From Tethya wilhelma (taxonomy: Eukaryota > Porifera > Demospongiae > Tethyida > Tethyidae), in contig CAXIPT010000007.1 of the NCBI GenBank assembly GCA_964030475.1, positions 4,137,636 through 4,201,635 of the forward strand: 64,000 nucleotides of DNA. The letters are read 5' to 3'. Every line of letters starts with the position of its first letter. Positions within the stretch are counted from its first letter, which is position 1. Below are positions 46,321-59,095 of this stretch, one piece after another. Both the position numbers and the translations under genes were made by a program. The notes below the pieces were generated by a model that did not search any database, was not told the DNA's origin, and saw only the letters and a list, made by a program, of their open reading frames with translations.

Positions 46321-47786
46321 AACCGTATGTGCTGCACAAAAAATTAATGACTATTTTGTGGATTTAATATCGGCAATCCTTACCAAAACCATGCACCAAT
46401 CTACCAATATTAAAATATGCCAAATTTTTTGCTATAATAATTATTATGGTGTCCTAATCATTCACGCCCCCTCCAAATTGCGTCCAGCGGGATATTACTG
46501 TGTAACAGTTTACATCCAGGACCAGGGGGATGCATTACCCGATAGAAATCCGTCCTGGGGGATGCTATTGAATGACGTATAGATATAGAACAAAAATTGT
46601 GCACCATACGGAAGAATTGATTCCTCTAATTCTTTTGACTAAGGAATTAAAGCATTTGACCTATATATAATAGTTAACGTTTACTTTTGACATAATTATT
46701 TAATGGCATAGTGGCACTCACTATACATTATAATATGTATGAACAGAAGTCTGTTGTCAATGGAGCATTAGATGTCCTTCATTCCATAGTTTACTTAGTA
46801 AATGTCATGAGACCTCATTGTAGTGATTGGTTATCACTAGGCAACAATGACCATTCTCATCATTTAATTCCTCCACCTCCTCCTACACACACAGTCTCAT
46901 GCCATCAGTGCACAGTGACACACCTAACACAATGGGACATTAATTTTCTCTTGAGTGGCAGTGCGATTTTACCATCATCGAACGCAAACTTACAAGTCTG
47001 TAATTATTTGCATCTCCTGGGACGTAGATTATGCATCCCCCCGGACATATGTTCCTTTGGGGGATGTTATACAGCATGACAACGGTAGTACAATTGTTCA
47101 GATCCTATAAACAGGGTGCTTTAGATTCTAATAGGTTTAGGCTTGATCAGACCACTGGCTAGCCCTGATCTTTTCAGTCCAATGTAGCCTGTAGTATTGT
47201 GGGTTAAGTCGAGGCACAGTGACAACCCAGAATATGACCACAATGCATACACATTCAGGCAATTTCAGGGCTGAAGTACTGTAATATTAACTTATGCATC
47301 ATTAGTTTTGTGAGCATAACACTCCCTCACAAAAAAGTGAGGAGTGTCCGACTGCATGCAGACAATACAATTCATCATAATTATAATCATGATCATGATT
47401 GTACAAAACATGCCAGTCAAGCATACTATGGGTGATGTTTGTGGTATCCTATTCACCACGGATAATCATGCAGTCATGATCAACAATCTTGTTTCAGGTA
47501 TATATACCCAAGCTTTGACATAATATTATGCCATGCACTTATACGTGCACATGTATATATGCTGATAGGATTCATGTCTAGAGCAAAATTTTACCATCCA
47601 TCTACATATGCTCCAGTCTTGTAGCACCCCATGCAGAGCACATGCATTTGTGTGCATATGTGATTGATTATAGTCATAGCACAAGCTATGCATAAATTAT
47701 AGGTATAGCCATATAGTGGTACATATTTCTGCTCAATGCATGAATTTTCAAAGATATTACATACCGTAACAGTTATACATAATATT

Positions 47787-47886
47787 ACAAGTAGTAAAAA
47801 TTTCAAAAAAATAAGCAGTGTAGGAATGGGCAGTGCAGTAAAAAGTATTGGAACAAGGATGGTCTCAATTTCGGCACATGACTACT
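47787..47886 (+). mobile_element. Solo arm of the P2-insertion element family
   Basis: ACAAGTAGTAAAAATTTC through TTTCGGCACATGACTACTT, nearly identical to the arm at 26198. A 46-N gap follows at 47961, so a partner arm could be hidden. Confidence 0.88.
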
Positions 47887-47960
47887 TCATTTTCATTTTT
47901 GATCCCTCATTGCTAATTGTCGTAAATGGTTCACAGAATGATCTGTATACTTGAATAGCT

Positions 47961-48006
47961 NNNNNNNNNNNNNNNNNNNNNNNNNNNNNNNNNNNNNNNN
48001 NNNNNN
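47961..48006. other. Assembly gap (46 N)
   Basis: Run of N in a non-coding region, 75 bases after a repeat arm. Confidence 0.98.
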
Positions 48007-48881
48007 ATTAATATGGTCACTCCCCTACTGTAACAGATGAGGGAAAGTTCAAAAAGATTGCAATACAGTACTATACTAATAGTGTGAGGCAAATCTCAAT
48101 CTATGACCTTCTTAAAAACAGTGCATTAACTGATACAAAAAGAGACTGAATTATCCAGGATCCCCCAGGCCATACAGGCCACTAGTCATGCATACATATA
48201 CACTGGCATGCAAACTCATATATAACATGGCATTAATTTATCTGTCTTAGTGCTTTTGCTGGCTTTGGTAGGTCTTCTCAGTTTTGAACCACTGCATATT
48301 ATATATATACAAAATGCACAACATTGTGGCATACCTATTTGAAATTCGTACACCAAAATTAATAATACTAGCTCGATTGTTCTCTATTATCTAATTAATA
48401 TTATTAGGTGAGGGACAGTTAAAAGATTGTACGGCATGAAGCAAACTACCACACACATTCTTCTTCAACTATTCCCTTATCCAATATAATCTAAGAGCTA
48501 TATATATCTATAGTACTCAGTGCATTCTGACTGATTCAAAACAGTGTAGAAATATCATGAATTATATACTGACATGCAGTTAACTCGCTGAGAAACTCAC
48601 AACTATTACTCTAACAGTTACAGTGTATAATTCATGCATCTACATGATTGATGGGGATTATAAAGTGAAACAAAAACATCAATTTGTTTATGCATGTCAC
48701 ATAATATGCATGCATGCATAAATTAAAATTTATATCATGTGTGTGCATGAGTTATCTTCATGTAAACTTTATAAGACAACAGATTTTGAGGCATTCAGGA
48801 AAAAGGGGGAAAAATCCAGGGTACAACTTGATACACAACTGTCACACTTATCTGTGGACTGCACGAGCTTGAGCCAGCAAA

Positions 48882-49639
48882 ATGCTTCCTCTACAACTGG
48901 CATTGTTCTCCCTTCTACTGTGTGTGCAAGTAGTCTACCCCACACCAGGTATATTACTAATAACTAAAGCTAGAGATGGAAATTTTTAAACTGGATGGGC
49001 AAAACTTATTATAATTGTTTTTGCTAAATGGATCGTTGTAGATTCACATTAATAGAAGCAATTATTGCATAATTAACTATTTATGCAGCACATGACTACA
49101 ACTATTGCATTGACAAGTCTGGCTTCAGTCATCACCGGTATGACCCAAAGAATTTCATATGCTGCAATGGAAACATTTACAACAAAACTAACTTTGTCTG
49201 TTGCAATGGAATGCCTCGTTCCAAGCAATCTGATCGTTTCAAGTATTCATGCTGTGGTTCAATGAACTACAACGGTATATTTGCCCGCTGTTGCAATGGC
49301 AGAATTATCAAGATACCTCTCTTTCAAACATCAGCATGCTGCGGGTCATCTGCGTATGATGTATTTAACAACATTTGTTGCAATGGTACTGTTCGCTCTT
49401 TGGCTGACAACAAGATCTTTTGCTGTGGCTCTGTCAACTATGATTTTAACAAAGAGATCTGTTGTTCACGGGATAACAGTGTGGTTTATCCAAATAAAGA
49501 TGGAAATACATTGTGCTGTGGATCAGTTGCTTACAACTTTTCAAAAACAACTTGTTGTGATGGTAAACTCTACTCATCTCGTATCAGCAAGAAATCATGC
49601 CACTACCTACAACTCCTGCATCAACTAATAAAGAAATAA
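48882..49639 (+). CDS. Galaxin-like secreted di-cysteine protein, copy 1
   Basis: Two exons (48882-48948 and 49089-49639, joined in phase 1) give 205 residues. The signal peptide is MLPLQLALFSLLLCVQVVYP. The mature part has ten CC pairs in alternating units such as SCCGSMNYNGIFARCCNG, ACCGSSAYDVFNNICCNG and LCCGSVAYNFSKTTCCDG. CCGxxxYxxxxxxCC is the repeat of galaxins, extracellular matrix proteins first described from coral skeleton matrix (established knowledge). The basic end (SRISKKSCHYLQLLHQLIKK) is shared with copy 2. There is no membrane segment, so it is predicted to be secreted, possibly disulfide cross-linked matrix (inference). The short intron directly after the signal peptide is conserved in copy 2. 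Confidence 0.9.
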
Positions 49640-50214
49640 CTTATTACTCAGCACTAATGTTTAAACTCTCCGGCAAAACTTGAACACTAAAATTATCTTT
49701 CACAACTATAAATTATAACAATTTGAGTGTTAATAGACGTCTATAGGTTAGGTAGCCTGAAACTACAAAATATAGGTATTGTATTAGGTATACAGAACTT
49801 GGATCATATTGTGGGAACTTTATAGTAAGTAAATAGAGCTGATGCATACGTGTATAGTTAGCATACAGATAAATTAAGTCAATTTGTGTGAACTGTTTCA
49901 GTTTACACCTATTATTATATAATATAATTATACGAGTCAATTCAACACTAAAGATAACCCTGAGGCTCTAAACCACATAATAATTGTGATATGTTCAAGT
50001 TACACTATACAAATAATTATAGCCCTATTATAATGTCTACCAGTTTGGTTACATAGGCCTACAACAACAGATTAGTGATTATTACTAAGTACATGCATAC
50101 ATGCATACATGCAGATTTATTTGAAACTCCATCAGTTGTATGTTACTATAACTTTGATACAATTTTGACTATTTTTTGACAAACATCTACAATAGCACAC
50201 ATGTACATAATTAC
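49640..50214. other. Spacer between galaxin-like copy 1 and the PPTC7 pseudogene
   Basis: No gene seen. Converging 3' ends; a short CATGCATACATGCATACATG run near 50094. The matching spacer of the second unit is 54287-54627. Confidence 0.5.
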
Positions 50215-50724
50215 CTCTTCGTCGAATCATTCGCTGACCACAGCTGCCACAATGCACAGTGATGTCCCCATGCACCCATGTACTCTACACTTTGACCCCA
50301 TGCTGCATCTTTAGAGGCACCCAGGCAAATGGTGAGAGATAGGATGAGTCAAGAGACAACTCCCGAGCCCAATGACATCACAGAGGAGGTCATGACCTCC
50401 ATATCAGTAGCCTGTAGATAAAAACAAGGGCAAATGATAATAACTGGTAAAGATCATCAAATCAGTAAAGATGACTTTAAACTGAGGCCCTAATGCTCAT
50501 GGGATTCAAAATAAGTGTAGTTCTAATACAGCTAGGGCCTGTAAGCACTTTGAAAACGTAAGCAATATTAATCCTATCCATATTTAGACAAACTAACCTA
50601 TAGGTTCTTTAGTATGTGTCAAATAGATGGTCAAGAGTCTATCAGTTCCCACAACAACCACGTACATCACCATCCCTCACATCCACACTCACTGACTCAC
50701 TAGCTAGCTGAGTGAGAGGGGCTG

Positions 50725-50799
<75 letters not shown>

Positions 50800-52265
50800 G
50801 AAGAAAAAACATGTAACAATGAAGTTCAGTAAAGTACTTGTGTATGCTGTAAAGAATTGCATGCCCGTTTTGTGTGCTGATGGGTCAACCCTCGATTAGC
50901 ATATTCACTATAGCTACAGAATTTTGTGCACTAGCTCATAGTATACCTGCCTAGGAACAAAAATATAACTACTATGTATTTCATCATACCTATCTGATAT
51001 GGAGTACTGGAGTCTTTCTGGTGGTGGATTACAAAGTTGAAAGGGCAGTTGAAAGCATGAGTGGTTTCCTCGCTGCTGGCTACAATGGCTCCTTGTCTGA
51101 TGATAAAAAAATCCAGAGTCACCAAGATTAGCAGTGTGCAGCATCCCAGTGTTACACTCCAGAGCTAGAATATACGCTGTGCTGCTACCTGTATGGGGAC
51201 AACACAAGACTTAGAGGCTGGTATTATGCTAAAAAATGACTTTCAAGGAAAGATTGTGAGGCCAGAAAAAGCAATCATAATGAAGCTCAACTATAATATC
51301 AAATAAAAAATTAATGCTACTGTAACACTAATAATGGCGGGGAAGTTGCACTCAGTAAAAAAGACTACAAAATATTTTACAGAGCACTTGTCAGCTTCTT
51401 CCAATCTCAAAAGAAGAGTCTGACCCTGGCAATGCCAATTATACACTTGTATGGGTATACCTCCAAAACCAACTGAAATTACCAGCATGTGTATATGCAT
51501 GGTGTCGGTCAGTAATATAGTTTCTTACCATAATATTGTTTTCAAGTGAAGGGACATACATTTCCTTTGCACTGTTCAAATAAACCACTCTCCAAATCAC
51601 TGCAAAAGGTCATGAGAGCTCTTGAGAAATGGAGAGGGTCAATGCGGCTTATGCCTACTGAACTCCACCCACCAACACCATCTGCAACTCCTACACAAGG
51701 AAAGATATTACACTTACAAATTAAAGAGAAATGGAAAATGGAAATTCATGACAGAGATGGATATTTAAAAGGAAAATAGTTAAAAATAATAAAGCTTTTA
51801 CAATTGATGTCATCAAAACCAGCAGTATTTTGAAGTGCATGCCGAAGTAGATCTATATGATAGAGTTCATTACTTTTACAACTTACTTGGAAGTAAATGA
51901 CAGACAGCTGTCAATTTCTGTTTTTCTGTACAACTTTTCCATACGGAAGTGACTTATTTTACATAATTACATGTGCTCTATTCCTAGACCATATACTTCA
52001 CAGGCCAAGATTCAATCTCTATACTCACTTAGTCCGTTTCTGTGAGAATTCTGCATGAAGGCAACATTAGTATAAATTATAGTCTGTGACAGACCAGTCA
52101 TATTTTCTTGTTGCCATGCAGCCACCCACTGAGCAACTAATTAACCACATGAGTTATCCAATTTAGCTCACCTAGAACTCGGTATTCATTGTGAGGAGAT
52201 GTTTGAGCCACCATTATAGATAGAGCCACAAAGCATGCATCTTCTCCCATTTGAATAACGTGACT
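50215..52265 (-). pseudogene. PPTC7: PPTC7 pseudogene (duplicate of the gene at 54628-56692)
   Basis: Relics of all five exons lie in order on the minus strand: exon 5 at 50215-50411, exon 4 at 50602-50722, exon 3 at 50990-51187, exon 2 at 51531-51690 and part of exon 1 at 52172-52265. Exon 3 keeps GSSTAYILALECNTGMLHTA and NLGDSGF, then a frameshift. Exons 4 and 5 have indels (the intact GGKVDDITV is destroyed). Exon 2 has internal deletions and the start region is missing. The GA array of the intact gene's intron persists at 50729-50796. It came with galaxin-like copy 1 in one segmental duplication. Confidence 0.88.
50729..50796. repeat. (GA)n microsatellite in the PPTC7 pseudogene
   Basis: Same position as the GA array at 55205-55277 in the intact gene, so it predates the duplication. 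Confidence 0.95.
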
Positions 52266-53479
52266 ATATATAAAACAGTCTTAATATGGGTATAAAGGAG
52301 AAAATACACATGCAGATATACATGTATAGTAGTGAACAAAATTTGATTCTATTAATTCACACAAAAGATTTTGTATATTACCAGAAATTGAGTGAGCTGT
52401 TACAGTACATGGCTTTAATGAAAGTGCTTTGAACAGAATTAACTACACATGCAGACTGATTGTATTATAAATAAAATTGCAAAAAAATTGAGTTCGATTT
52501 GACACGAATGTGTCACAATTTAATGTTCACGTGTGTACATACATTATATAGAGGCAAGCATTGAGAAAACATAATTATATTTAGGATAAATAATTATTGT
52601 TATCATAGCTTGGGAAAATAGCTAGGGAGCACAGCTCTAATGCAGAGTTTATGATGATTGGGGAAAATAATATAGTGAAAGGTTGGGAGATCAAATGGAG
52701 CGCAGTCGGGGGAAACAATGGAGAAAACAAAGCACAGCTGGGAAAAATAGCATGGCTTGGGAAAATATAGCATGCAAGGAAAAAGACCATGTACATTGTA
52801 TGATTGTACAGCTGGGGTAATTGCATGGTATAGTATACCGTATATATGCATATTTAGTTGCTTCATATTTTAATGAATTTTAAGGCAAATTTCAAGAAGA
52901 TCATGTATACGAACCTTATTCATGACCCTCTCAAACTGCCCTTTCCTCGTCCAATAATCATTTCATAGACTGAACTGGTAACTTGAACAGTGCATTAAAA
53001 AGAGAAATTATCCTGCACCCCCAGCCCATGCACGCTAGTCAATGTACGCATGTAGACAAACACGATCATAACTAGCTGTTACTGTATATAGTTATAGAAA
53101 ATTAAATACTGTAACAGCTGTATATAGTGTATAATTACATGTACACTGTCAAATGCACAGTTGCACGATTAATTGCATAGGGTCATAAAGTGAAACAAAA
53201 ACAGTGATTAAGTATAAAAATTAATATGCATCCATGCATGTTCTTGGAAGCCATGCATATTATAATTATACATGATATTATTTAAAAGTTATATCACATG
53301 TATGAGTTATTTTAATGATATTGTTGATGTAAACTTTATATCACCACTTGCAATTTAAGACAACTGATTCTGATAATAATGACATTCAGTAGGCCAAAAG
53401 GAAAAAAAATAATCCAGGGTACAACTTGATACACAACCTTCACACTCATCTGTGGACTGTATGAGCTATAGCTGGCAAA
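52266..53479. other. Junction spacer between the two duplicated units
   Basis: No gene seen. 52605-52800 has the GGGAAAA-rich degenerate repeats. From about 53290 the sequence is similar to 48725 onward, the 5' edge of the duplicated unit. Confidence 0.5.
52605..52800. repeat. Degenerate GGGAAAA-rich repeats, second locus
   Basis: Imperfect units such as TTGGGAAAATAGC and TGGGGAAAATAATATAG, like the block at 41420-41690. Confidence 0.5.
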
Positions 53480-54286
53480 ATGCTTCCTATACAACTGGCA
53501 TGGTTCTCCCTTCTACTGTGTGTGCAAGTAGTCTACCCCACATCAGGTATATGTTAATGCTAAGCAACTTTTAGAGATAGACAAAGCATGCAATAACAAT
53601 AGGTGCATATAGATTGCATAATAATAGTAGCAATACAAAATTATTGCATATTTAACTGCATGAGTCATTAATTTATTAATTTTTTACACTTTTACAGTGA
53701 ACTATTATAGTCAATCTGTATAAGTAATATGATGATAATTATTACAGTGAAACTAATTCAGCCTAAGATCAATTAATACTAATTATAATACTAATGAAAC
53801 TAATTCAGCCTAAGATCAATTAATACTAATTATTGTTCATGTTATTTTGCAGCATACGACTATTATTGCAACGATACTCTGTATGACTCAAGGTATTACA
53901 TATGCTGCAATGGAACAGTTCGTTTTATGCTGGATTATGATCCACAAAACATAGTTTATACTATATTGAAAAATTCGTGCTGTGGTTCAATGAACTACAA
54001 CCGTACGTACGCCTCCTGCTGCAATGGCCAAGTTATCAATAAGCCTCCTAGTTTTATAGATACAACATTATGCTGTGGGTCATCTTTATACAATGTAATC
54101 ACTCACGTCTGTTGCAATGGTACTATTCGACCCGGGACTATAGATGATGACAAGTATTCTTGCTGTGGAACTGTCAACTATAATCCATGGAAAGCAACTT
54201 GTTGTGATGGTATACTCTACTCATCTCGCATCAGCAAGAAATCATGCTACTACCTACAACTCCTGCGTCAACTGATAACAAAATAA
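53480..54286 (+). CDS. Galaxin-like secreted di-cysteine protein, copy 2
   Basis: Two exons (53480-53546 and 53853-54286) give 166 residues. The signal peptide MLPIQLAWFSLLLCVQVVYP is almost that of copy 1 and the exon size and phase are identical. Seven CC pairs are kept (SCCGSMNYNRTYASCCNG, LCCGSSLYNVITHVCCNG, SCCGTVNYNPWKATCCDG) with the same basic tail ending QLLRQLITK. Compared with copy 1 it lacks about one and a half repeat units, so the paralogs differ by repeat gain or loss as well as substitution. Predicted secreted, disulfide-rich matrix component (inference). Confidence 0.9.
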
Positions 54287-54627
54287 CATCTTACCCTTGG
54301 AGCATCAATTTCAAGCCATCAAAACTTGAAACACTAATTAACTTGACAATTAAAGTGTTAACAAATTAGATATAGCAATAATGTATACAGAACATGAATA
54401 TAGGTTGTAGTGAACTTTAGTAGATATACATTATTATAGTTTTTGTGAGAGTCAATTCATTATAAGCCTCTAAAACATATTCAGATCGGTGCATATTTTA
54501 TGATTCATTCATAATTATACATTTGTACATACATGTATGCGAATCAGGACTGAATGTTACTGACATCATAGATATATTTTGACAAATATCTACATTTATG
54601 TTATCAACAAACACAAAGTTGTACCTT

Positions 54628-55223
54628 TCATTCTCTAACACTGTCAACATACACTACCTCTTCGTCAAATCGTTCACTGACCACAGCTGCCGCAATCACA
54701 GTGATGTCATCGACCTTCCCACCCATGTAACCCGCACTTTGACCCCACACAGAGTCTTTAGAGGCACCCACAGCAAATGGTGAGAGATAGGATGAGTCAA
54801 GAGACAACTCCCGAGTCCTCTCAACCAATGACATCACAGAGGAGGTCATGACCTCCATATCAGTAGCCTAATAGATAAAAAAAACAAGGACAAATGATAA
54901 TAACTGGTAATTAAAGATCATCAAATCAGTAAAGACAAAAGGACATGAAACAGAGCCCCTAATGTTCACAGAATTCAAAATGAGAGTATAGTCCTTATAC
55001 AGGGCCTGTGAATACTTTGTAATCCATGCAATACCATTGAGCAATACTATTGCTGTACGTATATAGACAAACTAACCGATAGGTTCTTTAGCATGTCTAC
55101 AATGTCAGTGTCAAACAGATTGTCAAAGAGTCCATCTGTTCCCACCACAACCACATCACCATCCCTCACCTCCATACTCAACTCACTAGCTGAGGAGGGG
55201 CTGGGAGAGAGAGAGAGAGAGAN

Positions 55224-55278
<55 letters not shown>

Positions 55279-56692
55279 AATAAAGTAAAGCTCAGTGAAG
55301 TACTTGTCTATTCTGTAAAATATTGCCCATTTTTGTGTACTGGTGGGCCAAACTCCAACTGGTATATCCACCCCATTCCTACTAGGAACAAAAATGTAAT
55401 TCACTGAAATACTAATTCAGCATACCTATCTGATATGGAGTTTTGGTGCCTTCCTGGTGGTGGATTACAAAGTTGGAAAGGGCAGTTGAAAGCGTGAGTG
55501 GTTTCTTCACTGCTGGCTACAATGGCTCCACGTCTGATGACAAGAAATCCAGAGTCACCGAGATTAGCAGTGTGCAGCATCCCAGTGTTACAGTCCAGAG
55601 ATAGAATACATGCTGTGCTGCTGCCTGTATGGGGACAACATAAGACTTAGTGGTATTATGATATAAAGATGAAAGAAGGGGCAATTGTTGAAACCTGAAA
55701 ATCAACAACAATTCAAGGGGGGAAAATGTGTATAATAGGGGAGGGAACTGGGAGGAATTGAAAGAGGTTACAAAAGTTTTTTAAAAGTTTCACTGGTGAA
55801 TTGTGATTTACAAAAATCATAAGTTGTTGTATTGTCTATCAAAAATCTAGTTTGAGAGCTGCCTATAGTCAGTACTACGTGGAAAGGTCTTGGTCATTAG
55901 TTTCTTACCATATGTTTTTGAATGAAGGGACAACAGGTCACTGTAACCACTGCTGAGTATTTCCTTTGCACTGTTCAAATAACCCACTCCCTTGGCAACC
56001 AAATCACTGCAACAGGTCATGAGAGCTCTTGAGAAATGGGAAGGGTCGATGCCAACTGAACTCCACCCACCAACACCATCTGCAACTCCTACAAAGGGAA
56101 GGTAATTACACTTACATATTGAAATTCATGACAGAGAGATGGATGTTTAAGTTAAAAAAAGGCAAAGAGCTCTTGCATGCAATAGATGTCATCAAAACTG
56201 GAAGTAGTGCATGACGAATGAGTTCAATACAGTTATTTTTGCCATGTGGAAGTAAATGATAGGTAGCTACCCATTTTTCTGTATTGCTCTGTACATCTTT
56301 CCCATATGAAAGTAATCTATTCCACAGGTCAAGGGTTCAATCTCTATTCAGTGAAAACACTCAGTCAGTGACTGGGAGAATAAACACATAGTAACAGACC
56401 AGTCACATTTGTCACTTTAGTTTCTTGCTTTCAGGCACCCACTGAGCAGCCAACTACACTGAGCTACCCACTAACCAAGTAGCTCGAGCTCACCTAGAAC
56501 TTGGTGTCCATTGTGAGGAGAAGTTTGAGCCACAAAGCATGCATCTTCTCCCACTTGAATAACGTGACCAGTTGGGTCTACTGATAGTGGTTCAATTCTT
56601 ACTCCTTGCTTTGAGACTCCATACACAGTCGGGACTAGCCGCCTTAGTCCATGGGACACTGAGAGCTGGTACAGAACAGTTGACAATCTCAT
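54628..56692 (-). CDS. PPTC7: Mitochondrial PP2C-type phosphatase PPTC7
   Basis: Five exons on the minus strand: 56494-56692, 55909-56088, 55426-55624, 55077-55200 and 54628-54867, 313 residues (human PPTC7 has 304). The start is MRLSTVLYQLSVSHGLRRLV, a basic presequence that fits the mitochondrial location known for PPTC7. PP2C motifs appear in order: GEDACFVA, GVADGVGGWSSVGIDPSHFS, GSSTACILSL, LHTANLGDSGFLVIRRG, FNCPFQLCNPP, VVVVGTDGLFDN and GGKVDDITVIAA. The metal-binding aspartates (ADGVGG, TDGLFDN, DDIT) are all present, so activity is expected. PPTC7 dephosphorylates mitochondrial proteins and restrains mitophagy in other animals (established knowledge). It is transcribed away from the FBXO-like gene 131 bases upstream. 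Confidence 0.94.
55205..55277. repeat. (GA)n microsatellite with one N, PPTC7 intron
   Basis: GA array with an N at 55223. On the coding strand it is a CT tract that ends at the acceptor of PPTC7 exon 4. Confidence 0.95.
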
Positions 56693-56823
56693 CTTCAGCT
56701 CCACCCTTTTCCCGCCAAACCACACCCACCAATTTAGTCGACTTGTTCTAATTAGACGTTTTTACTTATTTACCGTAAAATCGAAAATGTGTGGAGAGTT
56801 CAGTGCTGAAGTGCTGCATCATT
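56693..56823. promoter_or_regulatory. Divergent promoter between PPTC7 and FBXO30/40-like copy A
   Basis: Only 131 bases separate the two start codons on opposite strands, so both 5' UTRs and the core promoters share this interval. No TATA box is evident. Confidence 0.7.
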
Positions 56824-58803
56824 ATGGAGTCCAATCACGACCACTGCAACTCCTGTGTCCTCTCCAAATGTACCGCGGTGAGCCAATGTCCTGTGGAGTT
56901 TTGTCCTAATGAGTGTGGATTCACCATGCACCGCTGCAAGCTGGATGAACACGACAAGTACACTTGTCCAGAAGGTGTGGTATCATGTTCCAATCTACTG
57001 TATGGCTGTGAAGAAACGTTCAAGAGAAAGTATCTCACAAGTCACATTGAACACTGTCCGGCTAGCATAGTCATGTGTAGCTTCTCCCATGACAGAAATG
57101 AACTCAAGTTCATCGGTGAAAATGCTGGCTCATGTTCTCAAACATTCGACTCTGAAGATGGCATGACTTCTTTTCTCGATGAGAAAGTTCTCCAAGGAGA
57201 TCTTGCCATTCACAAACTAAGAAGAATCACCGTAGATGAGGCAGCAGAGGACACACAGAGCACAAGTTTTACTGACACTCACATGAAAGAGCTGAGAGGC
57301 TTAGACTCATCCACAGACCCTTCGTCCACCCCCCCTCTCTCCCTCGACTGTACCACCGGGAAGATTACAAACGCAAGTCTGAATTTACCGATGGGAATTC
57401 GTAGCAGAGCTCTCATTCCTCGCAAGCGTACGTGTATTGATACAACAGAAAGTATTCGACTGCACTACACACGTAAGCAAGCCACCAATAAGCACTGCTG
57501 TACGTTTTGTTGCAATGAGCTCGTGAGACGTGATGAATTTGCCACACACTGGAAGACTCTTCATATCGACATCCAACTGGACATGTCTGAGATTGTGAGT
57601 CGGTGCCCACTCTACATTTACGGCTGCAAACACACTCAAAATAGATTAGTTCCAAATCCTAATAATTCCACCATTGACTACGATCTAAAGTCAGACTCTT
57701 TTCTTCGAAAAATACCGACCACAGTTACTGAAGACCCAGACAGTCTAGATCCAGCTGAGACCCAACTCTCCAGTGATTATGCGGCTAAGATTCAAAAGAA
57801 GCAAGAGCTGGCTTTGTACGGATATGGAGATGAGGAGGAAGAGAGTTATGATGTGCTGGGTCAGCTTCCCATGGAGGTGTTGGTGAACATCTGCTTGTAT
57901 CTTGATTCTCAGAGCCTCTGGTTCCTCTCCCAGGTGAACCACTACATGAGGACCATGTGCTACTATGTGGTGAAGAGAAAGGGGATGGTGTACTCTAATT
58001 GGGAGTACAATGAGACTACCAACAGTTGGATAAGTGGACCTGAGGTTTGTTGCATGCATGATTCTCTACCTACATGTAGCTGCTGTTGGTTATAGCCTAC
58101 ACTTAGATTTGTTAGAGGATGTACATGCATTGGCATGATGCCATAATAGTTTCCCTAACACTGAAGAATGTGTGTACTTCATTTCCTGTAAGTTTTAAAA
58201 CAGTGTACAAATTTAGAACAATAATGTAATATGTACAACTGCATGTGCATAACAATTATGTGTCTTAATTGAAAGAAAGCTGGTATAGCCTTTATACCGT
58301 AAATTAGGAAATATTTGCCGTTAAAAAATCTATGCCACACGTGCAAGTGGTGAAAATTAAATGCATGAAAATTTAAAATGTACGGTAATCTTTATACCGA
58401 ATCGGTTCATAGTGGCTGTTTCTACACATGGATCATAGTAACCTTTAGCCTTGTTCCCAGGCCCTCCCTTTTGACTTTCATACCCACTTGTAGTTGAGAG
58501 TGACGTGGCACTATTCTGCTAAAGGAAGAAAGGTAAAGGGGAGCCTGGGAACAAGGCTATCATAGTATGTACCTTACCTGCATTCATTTATCATTATAGT
58601 CCAGATGATCAATTTCGTTACATGTATACATGTATGCACACATTATATATTATATGCAGTGCTGGTCCTTCTCAAAGGTGTTCGGTGAGATCCCGTCATG
58701 GTCCTTTACCAGCTCTCCTTCCATTTCAGATCACATGATGTCATGTGATGTATTCTGTGCCAACAGGAAAGTTTATGCAGATCAGGTTAAAGTTCTCTTT
58801 TAG
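56824..58803 (+). CDS. FBXO30/FBXO40-like F-box protein, copy A
   Basis: Two exons (56824-58044 and 58660-58803) give 454 residues. The N-terminal TRAF-type zinc finger reads CNSCVLSKC, CPVEFCPNECGFTMHRCKLDEH and CSNLLYGCEETFKRKYL...HIEHCPAS. The central block (TFCCNELVRRDEFATHWKTL, SRCPLYIYGC) matches FBXO30 (FVCGQLFRRKEFSSHFKNVH, RCPLAYYGC). The F-box is LPMEVLVNICLYLDSQSLWF. After it come GMVYSNWEY and, in exon 2, WSFSKVFGEIPSWSFTSSPS. FBXO30/40 are substrate adaptors of SCF ubiquitin ligases (established knowledge). At 454 residues it is much shorter than vertebrate members (about 700), mostly from a shorter linker. The C-terminus (KVYADQVKVLF) is shorter than in copy B, perhaps truncated or alternatively spliced. 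Confidence 0.88.
58295..58387. mobile_element. Degraded short member of the TACCGTA MITE family
   Basis: TACCGTAAATTAGGAAATAT at the left and AATGTACGGTA at the right, with ACACGTGCAAGTGGTGAAAA inside, resembling the element at 15675. It lies in the copy A intron. Confidence 0.6.
58441..58558. mobile_element. MITE, TAGCCTCGTTCCCAGGC family, with exact 9-bp TSD
   Basis: TTAGCCTTGTTCCCAGGCC at the left and GGGAGCCTGGGAACAAGGCT at the right. Flanked by ATCATAGTA at 58432-58440 and 58559-58567. It lies in the intron of FBXO-like copy A. Confidence 0.93.
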
Positions 58804-59095
58804 TTTAGCGATAATTATAGCAGGCAAGCAAGAGTTATTTATATTAGTCTTTATCAATAACATTTATAAACCAATTAGTATTATAGTTGTTTTTATTTAT
58901 TTTTAACAATTATGGCTCAATCAAAATGTTTCTATCAAAAAACTTGAAGCAATTAGCATTAATAACGTTAACTACATACAGAGCCTAAAACTTTCTTTGA
59001 GACTTCAACTTACTGGCTATGGACCTCATTTTTATACTAGTACTGAAATTATGCTATTCCTCTCTGATTGTGGAAAAAATCGTTCGTTTTTATCC

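Larger units (their letters stand above)
44425..47786. other. Gene-poor, repeat-rich region
   Basis: No protein is recognised on either strand. Contains GT arrays at 45096-45136 and 45673-45787 (with one N at 45747) and the 509-bp inverted-repeat element at 45812. Confidence 0.5.

Noticed and set aside
57745..58059. Minus-strand ORF inside FBXO-like copy A
   Set aside because: Antisense shadow of the conserved F-box exon; copy B shows the same shadow at 60037.
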